Source of the DNA: Hymenobacter sp. BT559
GTDB lineage: Bacteria > Bacteroidota > Bacteroidia > Cytophagales > Hymenobacteraceae
Direction: 5' to 3'
Length of the DNA: 64,000 bases
Assembly: GCF_017571525.1 (NCBI RefSeq)
Contig: NZ_JAGETY010000002.1
Location: 248,001-312,000 of the forward strand
Position numbers and translations under genes: made by a program. The notes under the pieces were generated by a model. The model worked only from the letters and a program-made list of their open reading frames with translations. It had not been told where the DNA came from and did not search any database. Below are positions 41,908 through 51,134 of the stretch, piece after piece (within the stretch, counting starts at the first letter, position 1; each line of letters begins with the position of its first letter).

Positions 41908-43020
41908 TTACGCCTCCTCAGTGCCGGGCACCAGCGGCAGCTTGGCCACGGTGGCGGGCAGGTTTTTGCCGCGCACCTGCACAAAAATCTGCGTGCCGGG
42001 GCTAGCCAGCTCGGTTTTGACGTAGCCCAGGCCGATGCCCTTGCTGAGGCTCGGCGACTGGCCGCCGCTGGTGACCTCGCCAATGGCGTTGCCCGCGGCA
42101 TCGACCAGCGGGTAGTGGCTGCGGGGCAGGCCGCCGGGACCGTCCATCACGAAGCCCACCAGCTTGCGCTGCACGCCAGCGGCCTTTTGGGCCTTCAGGG
42201 CTTCGCTGTTGGTGAAGTCTTTGGTGAATTTGGTAATCCAGCCCAGGCCGGCTTCGAGGGGTGAGGTGGTATCGTCGATGTCGTTGCCGTAGAGGCAGTA
42301 GCCCATTTCGAGGCGCAGGGTGTCGCGGGCGCCCAGGCCAATGGGCTTGAGGCCGAAGGGCTTACCGGCGGCCATAATTTTATTCCATACGTCGGCGGCG
42401 TGCTCATTCGGAATGTACAACTCAAAGCCGCCCGCCCCGGTGTAGCCGGTGGCCGAGATGATGACATTGGGCGCACCGGCGAAGGTGCCCTGCACAAAGC
42501 TGTAGTACGGAATGCTGGTCAGGTCTACGTCGGTGAGCGAGGCTAGCGCGGCGGCGGCCTTGGGGCCCTGCACCGCGAAGAGGCTCAGCTGGTCCGACAC
42601 GTTCTCCATGTCGGCGCCGTCGGTGTTGTGTTGCTGTAGCCAGTTCCAGTCTTTTTCGATATTGGAAGCGTTGACTACCAGGAAGTAGTCTTCCTCGGCC
42701 AGCATATACACGAGTAGGTCATCTACGATGCCGCCGGTGGCGTTGGGGAAGCACGAGTACTGCGCCTTGCCGGGCTGGAGCTTGCTAGCGTCGTTGCTGG
42801 TAGTGCGCTGAATGAGGGCTAGCGCCTGCGGGCCTCGCACCCGAAACTCACCCATGTGCGACACGTCGAAGATGCCCACCGCGCGGCGCACCGTGTGGTG
42901 CTCCTCCAGGTCGGAGGAATAGCGCACGGGCATGGCATAGCCAGCAAACGGAACAATTTTGGCGCCTAGCTGCTGGTGGGTATCGTGCAGGGCAACGGTT
43001 TTGAGCGGGGTAGCTTCCAT
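41908..43020 (-). CDS. gcvT: Glycine-cleavage aminomethyltransferase (T protein)
   Basis: 370 residues from the ATG at 43020 ([13 protein letters not shown]), which is where family members begin; an earlier frame adds 17 basic residues. It transfers the aminomethyl carbon from the H protein to tetrahydrofolate in glycine cleavage. Visible blocks are [79 protein letters not shown] and the C-terminal barrel ([21 protein letters not shown]). gcvH and gcvP are not in the window. It is divergent from the CZB gene. Confidence 0.96.
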   Translation of the reverse strand: MEATPLKTVALHDTHQQLGAKIVPFAGYAMPVRYSSDLEEHHTVRRAVGIFDVSHMGEFRVRGPQALALIQRTTSNDASKLQPGKAQYSCFPNATGGIVDDLLVYMLAEEDYFLVVNASNIEKDWNWLQQHNTDGADMENVSDQLSLFAVQGPKAAAALASLTDVDLTSIPYYSFVQGTFAGAPNVIISATGYTGAGGFELYIPNEHAADVWNKIMAAGKPFGLKPIGLGARDTLRLEMGYCLYGNDIDDTTSPLEAGLGWITKFTKDFTNSEALKAQKAAGVQRKLVGFVMDGPGGLPRSHYPLVDAAGNAIGEVTSGGQSPSLSKGIGLGYVKTELASPGTQIFVQVRGKNLPATVAKLPLVPGTEEA

Positions 43021-43137
43021 GAGAAACGAGGAGATGGACGTGGTGACGGGCCGGCGGGGCCAGGCAGCCACAAAGCTACTTCGCGCCCCGGCAACGTGCC
43101 CGGCAGGCGCCCGTACTATAGCCTACCTTTATTACGT

Positions 43138-43509
43138 ATGAGCCCTGAAGCTATTAAGCAGGATTTTGAGTCTGCTATCGTCAAACACTTTTCCTTTAAG
43201 GCTCGGCTACGCTCCTTTTTGCATGGCAATGGAAACGAGCAGGGCCCCTTGCGCGACCCCAATCAGTGCGGCATGGGCCAGTGGATAGCCGAGCGCCGCA
43301 GGGGTACCTACAGCCACCTGTCCGAAATGCGTGAGCTCGACCGGCTGCACCGCCTCATTCATGAGCAGGCCAACCGGCTCATGGATTTGCACGTGGCCGG
43401 CCACCGCGAAGAAGCCCTAGCCGGCTTTGGTGAAGTGCAGGTGCTGGCCGACAGTATCCAAGGGCTGCTGCAAACTATGGAGGCCAAATTGCGTACTGCG
43501 CAAGCGTGA
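43138..43509 (+). CDS. Stand-alone CZB zinc-binding sensor protein
   Basis: 123 residues from the ATG at 43138. TACCTTTA ends six bases before it, and longer upstream frames are not supported. The whole protein is one CZB (chemoreceptor zinc-binding) four-helix domain. Ligands are His17, Cys44 (NQCGMGQW), His71 and His75; the 27- and 4-residue spacings from Cys onward equal those in E. coli DgcZ. CZB domains sense zinc or hypochlorous acid through the metal-bound Cys, normally as part of a chemoreceptor or cyclase. Here the domain is separate, 15 bases before a histidine kinase gene, and probably feeds that kinase. Confidence 0.88.
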   Translation: MSPEAIKQDFESAIVKHFSFKARLRSFLHGNGNEQGPLRDPNQCGMGQWIAERRRGTYSHLSEMRELDRLHRLIHEQANRLMDLHVAGHREEALAGFGEVQVLADSIQGLLQTMEAKLRTAQA

Positions 43510-43524
43510 CGGCGCCGGGCTACC

Positions 43525-45084
43525 ATGAAAATTAACCTTACTACTAAACTATTTGCCGGCTTCTTACTGCTGCTGGGCTTATTTGCCGCCGTGGTGGTGG
43601 TCAACTATCGCCTCGCTGGCCAGGTGCTACGCAATTCGCAGCGCGTGGAAGCCTCGCAGCATACCTCGGCCGATGGGGCCACGCTGCTGCGCAGCATTAT
43701 TGACATGGAAACTGGATTTCGGGGCTACCTGCTGCTGGGCAACGAGCAAGTATTGCAGCCCTACTACTCGGGCGAGCGCGATTTGCTGAACCGCTTTAAT
43801 GCGCTGCGCGACGAGCTGGCCGACGAGCCCGAGCAGCGCCAGCGCCTCGACACCACCCAGCACTACTACCGGCAGTGGTCGACTTATACGCACCTCATGA
43901 TAAGTGAGAAGCGTGCCGCCCGCATTCGCGACCCGCAGCAAACGGGCCTCAGTGGCATGGCCCACGCCAACCTGACCGAGGGCCTGGCTGGCAAGCAGGT
44001 GATGGATGCCATCCGCTACCAGATGGCCCGCTTCGACACCGCCGAAACCGCCAACCGCCAGGCCCAGCGCCAGCGCCTCGCCGACAGTATTTCGCGTGCG
44101 CAGAAGCTCTCGGGGTTGATAACGGGGCTAGCCCTGGCTTTTGGCCTGTTCTGGGCCTTGTACATTGTGCGGCTGCTGGCCCGGCGCCTGCGCAACATGA
44201 TAGAAATGGCCCGCCGCCTGGCCGATGGCGACTACAAAACGCAGCTTGTAGATACTGAGCACGACGAAGTAACCGAGCTTACCACGGCCCTGAATACAAT
44301 GGCCCGCACCATCGACCAGAATATCAGCCAACTGGAGGGCCGCAATCAGGAACTCGACCAGTTTGCCTACGTGGTGTCTCACGACCTGAAGGCGCCGCTG
44401 CGGGGCATCGAAAGCGCCTCGCGCTGGATTGAGGAAGACATGGGCAAAGACTCGCTGCCGCCGCACATCCGCGAGTTTCTGAGCCTGATGCGCCAGCGGG
44501 TACACCGCATGGAAAACCTCATTACCGGCATTCTGGCCCTGGCTAGGGTCGGCAAAGTGGCCGAAGCCAACGAGGCGGTATTTGTGCGCCAGCTGCTGCG
44601 CGAAATCACCGACACGGTGGGCCTGCCCGAGGGTATGCAGATGGAGCTGCCCTTTTTCCTGCCCACGCTGCCCACCAACCGCACCCAGCTCCAGCAGGTA
44701 TTTACCAACCTGATTTCCAACGCCATCAAGTACCACGACCACCCGAGCACCGGCACCATTCGCATCGGCTGCGAGGACCTGAACGACAACTTCTACCGTT
44801 TCTCGGTGCAAGACGATGGCCCCGGCATCGCGCCCGAATACCATGAGCGCATCTTCATTATTTTCCAGACCCTGGTAGAGCGCGACGCCCTCGAAAGCAC
44901 CGGCGTGGGCCTGGCCATCGTGAAGAAGATAGTAGAGCGCCAAGGCGGCCGCATCTGGGTCGAGTCGGCTGAGGGCCAAGGCGCTACCTTCTTTTTCACC
45001 TGGCCCAAAAAGCCGGCTGCCAAGCCCGCTACGGCCGGGGTACAGGCGGTGCCGGCTGCCCAGCTAGCGGCGGCGGTCAGATGA
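43525..45084 (+). CDS. CHASE3-HAMP sensor histidine kinase
   Basis: 519 residues. Membrane helix at about 9-28, then an extracytoplasmic CHASE3 domain (LLRSIIDMETGFRGYLLLGN), a second helix near 195-215, HAMP (LADGDYKTQL), and a dimerisation helix with His286 in SHDLKAPLRGIESAS. The ATPase domain has the N box (NLISNAIKYHDH), DDGPGIAP and STGVGLAIVKKI. The SHDLKAPLR and final domains resemble bacteriophytochrome-type kinases, which pair with small Rcp-type receivers such as the gene at 45162. It is 15 bases downstream of the CZB gene, so the two are likely one transcript. Confidence 0.94.
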   Translation: MKINLTTKLFAGFLLLLGLFAAVVVVNYRLAGQVLRNSQRVEASQHTSADGATLLRSIIDMETGFRGYLLLGNEQVLQPYYSGERDLLNRFNALRDELADEPEQRQRLDTTQHYYRQWSTYTHLMISEKRAARIRDPQQTGLSGMAHANLTEGLAGKQVMDAIRYQMARFDTAETANRQAQRQRLADSISRAQKLSGLITGLALAFGLFWALYIVRLLARRLRNMIEMARRLADGDYKTQLVDTEHDEVTELTTALNTMARTIDQNISQLEGRNQELDQFAYVVSHDLKAPLRGIESASRWIEEDMGKDSLPPHIREFLSLMRQRVHRMENLITGILALARVGKVAEANEAVFVRQLLREITDTVGLPEGMQMELPFFLPTLPTNRTQLQQVFTNLISNAIKYHDHPSTGTIRIGCEDLNDNFYRFSVQDDGPGIAPEYHERIFIIFQTLVERDALESTGVGLAIVKKIVERQGGRIWVESAEGQGATFFFTWPKKPAAKPATAGVQAVPAAQLAAAVR

Positions 45085-45161
45085 GCGCCCGCGTATCCTT
45101 TCCTTTTTTTGTATCGTTAGCATAACCTGCCTATACTGGCTCCGTCTGTTTTCTTTGCCCC

Positions 45162-45620
45162 ATGTCCCCCCTTTCCTCGTCCGCCTCACCTAGCATCCTG
45201 CTCGTCGAAGACGACCAGATGGATGTCATGAATGTGCAGCGGGAACTTCGTAAGCAACACATCACCGTTCCGCTAATACACGCCAAAAATGGCCGCGAAG
45301 CCCTCAACCTGCTGCGCGGCGAAAACGGCGAAACCAAGATTGCGCGCCCTAGCCTGGTCATGCTCGACCTGAACATGCCGCGCCTCAACGGCCTGGAGCT
45401 CCTCAAAATACTGCGCAACGACCCTGAGTTTAATGACCTCAACGTGTTCATTATGACCACGTCGGACCTCGACACCGACCGCACAGGGGCTAGCAGCCTC
45501 GGCGTGAGCGGCTACATTATCAAGCCCCTCACCTTCGATTCGTTTGGCGGCGAAGGCGGCGGCACCGTCGATGGCTTCAGCCTCTTTCTAGACCTGCTAA
45601 AGCTAAAAGACAACGGCTAA
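45162..45620 (+). CDS. Rcp1-type single-domain response regulator
   Basis: 152 residues, a stand-alone receiver. ILLVEDDQMDV carries the acidic pocket, Asp69 in LVMLDLNMPRLNG is the phosphorylation site, FIMTTSDLDTD has the conserved Thr-Ser, and YIIKPLTFDSF the Lys. The Rcp1-like N-terminus (NVQRELRKQHITVPLIHAKNGREALN) and the absence of an output domain are usual for receivers partnering phytochrome-type kinases. Output is probably by protein contact. It lies 77 bases after the kinase, on the same strand, before a perfect 39-bp inverted repeat. Confidence 0.93.
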   Translation: MSPLSSSASPSILLVEDDQMDVMNVQRELRKQHITVPLIHAKNGREALNLLRGENGETKIARPSLVMLDLNMPRLNGLELLKILRNDPEFNDLNVFIMTTSDLDTDRTGASSLGVSGYIIKPLTFDSFGGEGGGTVDGFSLFLDLLKLKDNG

Positions 45621-45625
45621 TTTTT

Positions 45626-45712
45626 ACTGGTTAAGTGAATAATGGTCAATGGTTAATGCCGTTCAGTAATCCAGAACGGCATTAACCATTGACCATTATT
45701 CACTTAACCAGT
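45626..45712. repeat. Perfect 39-bp inverted repeat between convergent genes
   Basis: Arms 45626-45664 and 45674-45712 are exact reverse complements with a nine-base loop. The arms are AT-rich with internal near-repeats (AATGGTCAATGGTTAATG). It separates the receiver gene from convergent rnhB and may terminate both, but lacks the usual GC-core/T-run layout. Confidence 0.95.
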
Positions 45713-45715
45713 GTC

Positions 45716-46327
45716 TTAATATTCCAGCCGAAAGGTGGGGCGATGGTGCGGGCTAGGCCCGTGCGCGCGCAGGGCAGCTCGGTGAGCGGCCGTAGGGTAG
45801 CCCGCATTTTGGGCCCAGCCATACTGCGGGTATTCCTGGGCGAGGGCCAGCATGTGCTCGTCGCGAAACGTTTTGGCCAGAATAGAAGCCGCTGCGATGT
45901 GGCGGTAGCGGCCGTCGCCACCCACGACGCAGGTATGCGGCAGCTCCGGATAGGGGCGAAACCGGTTGCCATCGACCAGCAAGTGAGTGGCCGGTACGGC
46001 TAGCCCTGCTACGGCCCGGTGCATGGCCAGGTAGCTGGCCTGCGCAATGTTGAGGCTGGTAATTTCGGTCGTAGAGGCCTCCCCTACTGCCCAGGCCACC
46101 GCCTCGGCGCAGATGAGGGCGCGCAGTGCTTCGCGCCGACGAGCCGTGAGCTGCTTGGAGTCGTTGAGAAAAGGCGGGTTGAAATCGGGCGGCAAGATGA
46201 CGGCCGCCGCAAACACTGGCCCGGCCAGGCAGCCGCGCCCGGCTTCGTCGAGGCCAGCCTCGTGCGGGTGGCCGGTGTGGCTGGCCAGCAGGGGCAGCGG
46301 CGGGGTTTTGATTTTAACAGAGGGCAT
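45716..46327 (-). CDS. rnhB: Ribonuclease HII
   Basis: 203 residues from the ATG at 46327. [22 protein letters not shown] holds Asp27 and Glu28, and VDGNRF has Asp119; these are three of the metal ligands. [21 protein letters not shown] is the other family signature. The enzyme removes ribonucleotides and RNA-DNA hybrids. GACCTTTG lies about 43 bases upstream. It overlaps no gene, and its stop nearly touches the inverted repeat. Confidence 0.95.
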   Translation of the reverse strand: MPSVKIKTPPLPLLASHTGHPHEAGLDEAGRGCLAGPVFAAAVILPPDFNPPFLNDSKQLTARRREALRALICAEAVAWAVGEASTTEITSLNIAQASYLAMHRAVAGLAVPATHLLVDGNRFRPYPELPHTCVVGGDGRYRHIAAASILAKTFRDEHMLALAQEYPQYGWAQNAGYPTAAHRAALRAHGPSPHHRPTFRLEY

Positions 46328-46403
46328 AAGCAACGAAGAGCCGGCTACTGCTAGCCGGCCCTAGCGCCCACAAAGGTCGGGCGGCACCACGCTCCCGCTA
46401 GCT

Positions 46404-48023
46404 CTAGAAATGCAGGGCCTGCAGGAAAAATACCTGCCGTTCGGCGCCACGGTCTGCCTTGATGCGCTGGAAGCCACTGGCTATAAACCTATTACCGCCC
46501 CAGGGCAGCAGCTCGGGCTGCTGCACATCAAGCACTTTTTCGGTCTTGCTATTGGCACTGGTGAGTAGCTCCACCTTGGTATCATTGGGGCTAGGCTCAC
46601 CTTGCCGAATGCGCTTGTAGTGCAGCTCGTTATCGAGCAGGTAGGCTAGCACCAAGTGGCCATCGGCCAGCACCAGGGGCTGCACGGCTTCTTCGAGGCC
46701 CGAGCGCACGAGGCCCGGCCCCACCACGAAGGTATTGTCCCAGAGCAGATTGCCGCGCTTGTCGAAGCCACAAACCAGTACGTGCGAAGTCCGGAAACCG
46801 ACGAGGGCCCCACCATTGGTATAGGTAGTATGGGGCAGGTAGCCGCTCGTAAGCGCATTGTAGGCATTGCGACCGGACAGGCTGTTATACGGGCCGAGCC
46901 CTGCTCCGCTCCCGTACGAAGAGTAGTTATACTGGGGGGCGTAAACCTCGGCCACCAGCGTGTAGCCACCGCCAGGCTGAGGCAGCAGCTCGTGCAGCAG
47001 CAGGTGAAAGTGCCAGTGCACGGGGCTCGCCTCGCGGGCCTCGCGCCGGGCGGTGCGGTCGCGCAGGCGCGCTTCGCGGGTGGGGTTGAGGTAGTCGAAG
47101 AAGTGCCGCAGGCGCTTAAAATCGTAGAAGCGCAGCGCTGGCCGGCCGCTGGCAGCACTGGTAGCTTTAGCCGTGAGGTCGGTGGCAAACAGCCCTTGGG
47201 CGTAGTGCACGTCGCGCAGGCCATAGGTGCCAGCTAGCAGGCGGGTGGTGGTGTCTTCGGGGGGGCTGAGCTGGGCGGTGAGCAGGCTGCGCTCGCTCTC
47301 GGTTTGCACAAACTCGGAGCTCAAAAGCTGGCCGTGCTCGGCCGAGAGCCGCTTGAGCTGCAGGCGCTGCTTGCGGCCGTTGCTTTGGCTGAGCACAAAC
47401 TCGGCGTGGCCGGCGGGGCGGTCGGCCACGCTGGTGAGCTCGGTATCGAGCGGCTCGTAGAGCGACGGCAGAAACTGAAATTGCCCGGTGGCCACGTCGA
47501 GCAGCAGCACGGTCTGGTGCTGCTGGTCGGTGAGGGTCACGTTGGCCAGCAGCCGGCCGGCCATCGCTTTGAGCCCTACCACCTGGCGGCACAGCTTGGT
47601 ATCGAAGGGCTGCAGGCGCACCTCGCCACCACGGGCATCATAGGCGAGGGCTAGCAGCTTGCCCGTAATGTCGGGCGCCCGAAACAGCGCGTACACAATG
47701 CCCGGCTCGGCGCACAGGCGCTGCACCTCATATTCGGGCGGAATATCCACCTTCACCTCGCGGCGCAGGTGCAGGTTGGCGCCGTACTGCTGCAGCACGT
47801 AGTGGGGCTTATTGCGCAGCCCGCCGCTCTCGTGCCGGATGAGCAGCACCACAGCCGTATCGGCGGGCAGGGCCTGCACCTGCACGTCGTCGGTGCTGGG
47901 GTCAAGCAGTAGTTCAGTGCGGGCCGCCTGCACCGGCGCATCGGCCGGGGGCGGCGGAGGAGTGCGCTGCGCCCACAGCCCTAGCGGCAGCAGGCAGCAC
48001 CAAAAAGCGAAGAAGTGTTTCAT
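46404..48023 (-). CDS. Exported hypothetical protein
   Basis: 539 residues with a signal peptide (about 1-18, cleavage after LWA) followed by a Pro-rich linker. The rest alternates short hydrophobic strands and loops (VVLLIRHESGGLRNKPHYVLQQY; VLLLDVATGQFQFLPSLY; HFHLLLHELLPQPGGGYTLVAEVYAPQYNYSS), suggesting a beta-propeller-like envelope protein. No catalytic motif and no T9SS sorting domain are visible. I do not recognise the family. Transcription is from the minus strand toward rnhB. Confidence 0.72.
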   Translation of the reverse strand: MKHFFAFWCCLLPLGLWAQRTPPPPPADAPVQAARTELLLDPSTDDVQVQALPADTAVVLLIRHESGGLRNKPHYVLQQYGANLHLRREVKVDIPPEYEVQRLCAEPGIVYALFRAPDITGKLLALAYDARGGEVRLQPFDTKLCRQVVGLKAMAGRLLANVTLTDQQHQTVLLLDVATGQFQFLPSLYEPLDTELTSVADRPAGHAEFVLSQSNGRKQRLQLKRLSAEHGQLLSSEFVQTESERSLLTAQLSPPEDTTTRLLAGTYGLRDVHYAQGLFATDLTAKATSAASGRPALRFYDFKRLRHFFDYLNPTREARLRDRTARREAREASPVHWHFHLLLHELLPQPGGGYTLVAEVYAPQYNYSSYGSGAGLGPYNSLSGRNAYNALTSGYLPHTTYTNGGALVGFRTSHVLVCGFDKRGNLLWDNTFVVGPGLVRSGLEEAVQPLVLADGHLVLAYLLDNELHYKRIRQGEPSPNDTKVELLTSANSKTEKVLDVQQPELLPWGGNRFIASGFQRIKADRGAERQVFFLQALHF

Positions 48024-48229
48024 AGCTAGCCTCGCAACGCAGCCCCGGCCCGAATGGTTGGGAGCGTTGTGTACGAAGATAACCTTTTTTCACAGCTTTG
48101 GCAAGCCCGGCCGGCAGGGCAGTTCAAACGTACGCTGGGCGGCATTTGCTGGCGCTGATTAGCTGCCTAATCGTAGGCAGGTAGCGCGCTACTGCCGGGC
48201 AATGCCGCGCGCCACCGTAACCCTGCGGC

Positions 48230-48640
48230 TTACCCTTCGGCCAGGGCCAAAATAAGGTCGAACTCTTCGGGCCGCACGGGCGTGACCGACAGGCGCGACT
48301 GCCGCAATAAGCCAAGCTGCGCCAGCCGCTCGTCGGCCTTTAGGGCAGCTAGCGATACCGGGCGGCCTAGCGGTGCGTGGGGCCGCAGGTGCACCGCCAC
48401 CCAGGGGCTGCCGGCCTCGGCGGTGGCATCGGGGGCATGGGCGGCGTGCACAATGGCCACGCCTACTACCGCCTTTTCGCTCACGCTGTGGTAAAACAGC
48501 GCCAGGTCGCCGGGCTGCATGGCTTGCAGATTATTGCGGGCCTGGTAGTTGCGCACGCCGGTCCAATCGGTGCCGCCCTCGCGCACAAAGTCGGCCCAGG
48601 AATAGGCTTCGGGTTCAGATTTAACGAGCCAGTGGTTCAT
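48230..48640 (-). CDS. EVE-domain protein
   Basis: 136 residues. It covers a single EVE domain: WLVKSEPEAYSWADFVREG, DWTGVRNYQARNNLQAM, GDLALFYHS and VVGVAIV. EVE proteins are PUA-related and can recognise modified bases in DNA or RNA; many are thought to be RNA-linked housekeeping proteins (thymocyte nuclear protein 1 type). Cytoplasmic. GAACTTTG ends five bases before the ATG. Confidence 0.93.
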   Translation of the reverse strand: MNHWLVKSEPEAYSWADFVREGGTDWTGVRNYQARNNLQAMQPGDLALFYHSVSEKAVVGVAIVHAAHAPDATAEAGSPWVAVHLRPHAPLGRPVSLAALKADERLAQLGLLRQSRLSVTPVRPEEFDLILALAEG

Positions 48641-48685
48641 ACCCGCAAAGTTCGGCTGCTAGGCCCCAATGCCCTAGCCGAGCAC

Positions 48686-49132
48686 TTAAGGGTTGCGGAT
48701 AATCTCGACGGCGGGGCGCTCGTTGAGGCGGCGCAGGCGTAGCACGCCCTGCTTATAATCAAGCAATTCGAGCTCGTAGTCGGGCTCGGCGGGCTCCAGC
48801 TCGGGCAAGTGAATGAGCAGGCGGCCGGTAGTAGTTTCGGTCCAGCTGCCTTCCTGGGCCACCAGCCCGCCGCCGGGCGGCACATCGTAGCGCACAAAGC
48901 GGCCAGACGGCCCTAGCCGGAAGCCGGGCCGGCCGCCAGGCCGGTAGCGAAAGCGATACGTATTGCGCCGATAAGCCAGCGTGTCGGCGCGGCTGGCCTC
49001 GGGCAGCAGCAGCCAGGTGCCGTGCAGGGCAGCTAGCTGGCCGGCGGGCAGCCCGGCAGGGTGGTTGGGGTGGCAGGCAGCGGCCAGCAGCAAAATGCCG
49101 GCTAGCCCACCCATACGTCTAGCGGAAACCAT
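48686..49132 (-). CDS. Hypothetical lipoprotein
   Basis: 148 residues. LLLAAAC gives a lipidated Cys near residue 20. The mature part is beta-rich (TYRFRYRPGGRPGFRLGPSGRFVRYDV; GSWTETTTGRLLIHLPEL; YKQGVLRLRRL), as in small lipocalin-like or copper-resistance-type (NlpE-like) envelope proteins, but I make no firm assignment. It is 45 bases upstream of the EVE gene on the same strand. Confidence 0.7.
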   Translation of the reverse strand: MVSARRMGGLAGILLLAAACHPNHPAGLPAGQLAALHGTWLLLPEASRADTLAYRRNTYRFRYRPGGRPGFRLGPSGRFVRYDVPPGGGLVAQEGSWTETTTGRLLIHLPELEPAEPDYELELLDYKQGVLRLRRLNERPAVEIIRNP

Positions 49133-49291
49133 GATAAGGCAATAGTACGTGAAATAGAAGCATCCCGCCTATGCCTTGAGCCGTACTTTTGGGAGTTACC
49201 TGTTGGTGGCTGGTGGTTGACTGCTACCCAGCGAATGAGGCGGCTTATACGGCTCCCTTAGCAACAAGTAGCCTCTCGCAATCACCCCGCA

Positions 49292-51013
49292 ATGGACAAC
49301 CGCGCCCTTATTAAAGCCTTCCGGCTCACGGCTCAGCTCTTGGAGCTGCACGACGAAAACGCCTTCAAAATCAGGGCCTACGAGGGCACGGCCACGGCCC
49401 TGGAGCAGCTGGAATTTCCGGTAGCCGAGGTAGAGCGCCCGGGCCTGCCCGACCGCACCGGCCTGAGCAAAACCCAGGCCGCCAAGGTGGCCGAGCTGCT
49501 CGATACCGGCACCTTCAAAGAACTGCAAGAGCTGCTCGACAAAACGCCGCCCGGCGTGGTAGAGCTATTGAATATTAAAGGCATCGGCCCTAAAAAAGTA
49601 CGGGCGCTGTGGCGCGAGGCAGGCATCGAGAGCCCCGAGCAGCTGCGCGAAGCTGCCGAGGCCGGCCAGGTAGCCAAGCTCAAGGGCTTTGGGGCCAAGA
49701 CGCAGGAAAGCCTGCTGGCCGCGCTGGCCTTCACCGACCAAAGCGCCGGCAAACTGCTGTTCTCGCAGGCCGAGCAGCTCGCCGGCGACCTAGCTGAGCG
49801 CCTGCGCCAGCTGCCCGGTGTGAGCGAAGTAGCCCCTACTGGCGAAGTACGCCGCGCGCTCGAAATTGTGGAAACTATTGAGCTGCTGGTGGCTAGCTCC
49901 AACCCAGGGCCCATTCACGCGCTACTCAATGCGGCGCCCGGCCTGCGGCACGACGCGCTGCGCTCGGGCCCCTTTGCCTGGCGCGGCACCGTAGCCGACT
50001 CGGGGGTGAGCGTAGCCGTGCGCGTAGTGGCAGCCGATGAGTTTGTGAATCAGCTCTTTGTGAGCACCGGCAACGAGGCGCACCTGGCGGCAGTACTGCC
50101 CAAGGCGGGCCCCGGCCAGCCCGCTAGCCTGCGCCAGTGGGCCAAGCGCGAGCGCTTTGCCAGCGAGGAGGCGCTGTATGAGAAAGCCGGCTTGCAATAC
50201 GTAGTGCCCGAGCTGCGCGAGGGCCTGGGCGAAATAGAGCTGGCCGCCGAACACAAGATTCCCGAGTTGCTGCAAGACAGCGACTTGCTCGGCTCACTGC
50301 ACAACCACAGCACGTATTCCGATGGCAGCCACTCGCTGCGCCAGATGGCTACTTTCCTGCGCGATGCGGGCTACGAGTACCTCGGCATCTGCGACCACTC
50401 GCAGGCCGCGCACTATGCCAATGGCCTCGGCCCCGAGCGCGTGCGCCAGCAGCAGCGCGAGATTGATGAGCTGAACCAGGAGCTAGCCCCCTTCCGAATC
50501 TTCAAGGGCATTGAGGCCGATATTCTGGGCGATGGGAGCCTGGATTACGACGAAGCCCTGCGCGACTCGTTCGACTTTATTGTGGCCTCCATCCACTCCA
50601 ACCTGAAGATGGATGAGCAGCGTGCTACTGAGCGCCTGCTGGCCGCCATTGCCAACCCGCACACCACCATGCTCGGCCACCCCACCGGCCGGCTGCTGCT
50701 GCGTCGGGCTGGCTATCCTATTGATTTTAAAAAGGTTATTGATGCCTGCGCTGAGCACCAGGTCATCATCGAAATCAACGCCAACCCCTGGCGCCTCGAC
50801 CTCGACTGGCGTTGGGTACGCTACGCCATCAGCCAGGGTGTGCAGCTCAGCATTAACCCCGATGCCCACCACACCGACGGCTATGCCGACATGCGCTACG
50901 GCGTGCTAGCTGGCCGCAAAGGCATGCTAACCAAAGCGATGACGTTCAACACCAAATCGGTGGATGAAGCGGCAGCCTATTTCGCGGCGCGCAAGGCGAA
51001 GTATAAAAATTAG
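49292..51013 (+). CDS. polX: PolX-type protein with degenerate polymerase site and intact PHP domain
   Basis: 573 residues, typical length. Residues 1-90 are the 8-kDa domain (RALIKAFRLTAQLLELHDENAFKIRAY), with HhH motifs at about 90-140 (LLNIKGIGPKKVRALW; KLKGFGAKTQESLL). In the palm, family members have GSxRRxxExxGDID; here it reads GEVRRALEIVETIEL, so the first Asp is Thr195 and the second Glu197. The C-terminal PHP phosphoesterase (about 335-570) appears complete (HNHSTYSDGSHS, CDHSQAAHYANG, GIEADI, ASIHSN, HPTGRLLLRR, NPDAHHTDG). It is therefore probably a 3'-5' exonuclease or AP-site enzyme with little polymerase activity. Confidence 0.92.
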   Translation: MDNRALIKAFRLTAQLLELHDENAFKIRAYEGTATALEQLEFPVAEVERPGLPDRTGLSKTQAAKVAELLDTGTFKELQELLDKTPPGVVELLNIKGIGPKKVRALWREAGIESPEQLREAAEAGQVAKLKGFGAKTQESLLAALAFTDQSAGKLLFSQAEQLAGDLAERLRQLPGVSEVAPTGEVRRALEIVETIELLVASSNPGPIHALLNAAPGLRHDALRSGPFAWRGTVADSGVSVAVRVVAADEFVNQLFVSTGNEAHLAAVLPKAGPGQPASLRQWAKRERFASEEALYEKAGLQYVVPELREGLGEIELAAEHKIPELLQDSDLLGSLHNHSTYSDGSHSLRQMATFLRDAGYEYLGICDHSQAAHYANGLGPERVRQQQREIDELNQELAPFRIFKGIEADILGDGSLDYDEALRDSFDFIVASIHSNLKMDEQRATERLLAAIANPHTTMLGHPTGRLLLRRAGYPIDFKKVIDACAEHQVIIEINANPWRLDLDWRWVRYAISQGVQLSINPDAHHTDGYADMRYGVLAGRKGMLTKAMTFNTKSVDEAAAYFAARKAKYKN

Positions 51014-51021
51014 CTTTAGTT

Positions 51022-51125
51022 AAAAGAACGTCATGCTGATGCAGGAAGCTTCTCGCCCGTGCTGCCAGGGTCGATAATCCACCGATTCGAGCGAGAAGCC
51101 TCGTACGTCAGTATGACGTTCTTTT
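51022..51125. repeat. Large inverted repeat, GTCATGCTGA family, member C
   Basis: Arms 51022-51056 and 51091-51125 pair with about 30 of 35 positions. The left arm begins AAAAGAACGTCATGCTGA and the right arm ends AGTATGACGTTCTTTT. It lies between polX and the glycosyltransferase gene, both on the plus strand, so it is not at a convergent border. Confidence 0.88.
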
Positions 51126-51134
51126 TTATTCCAC

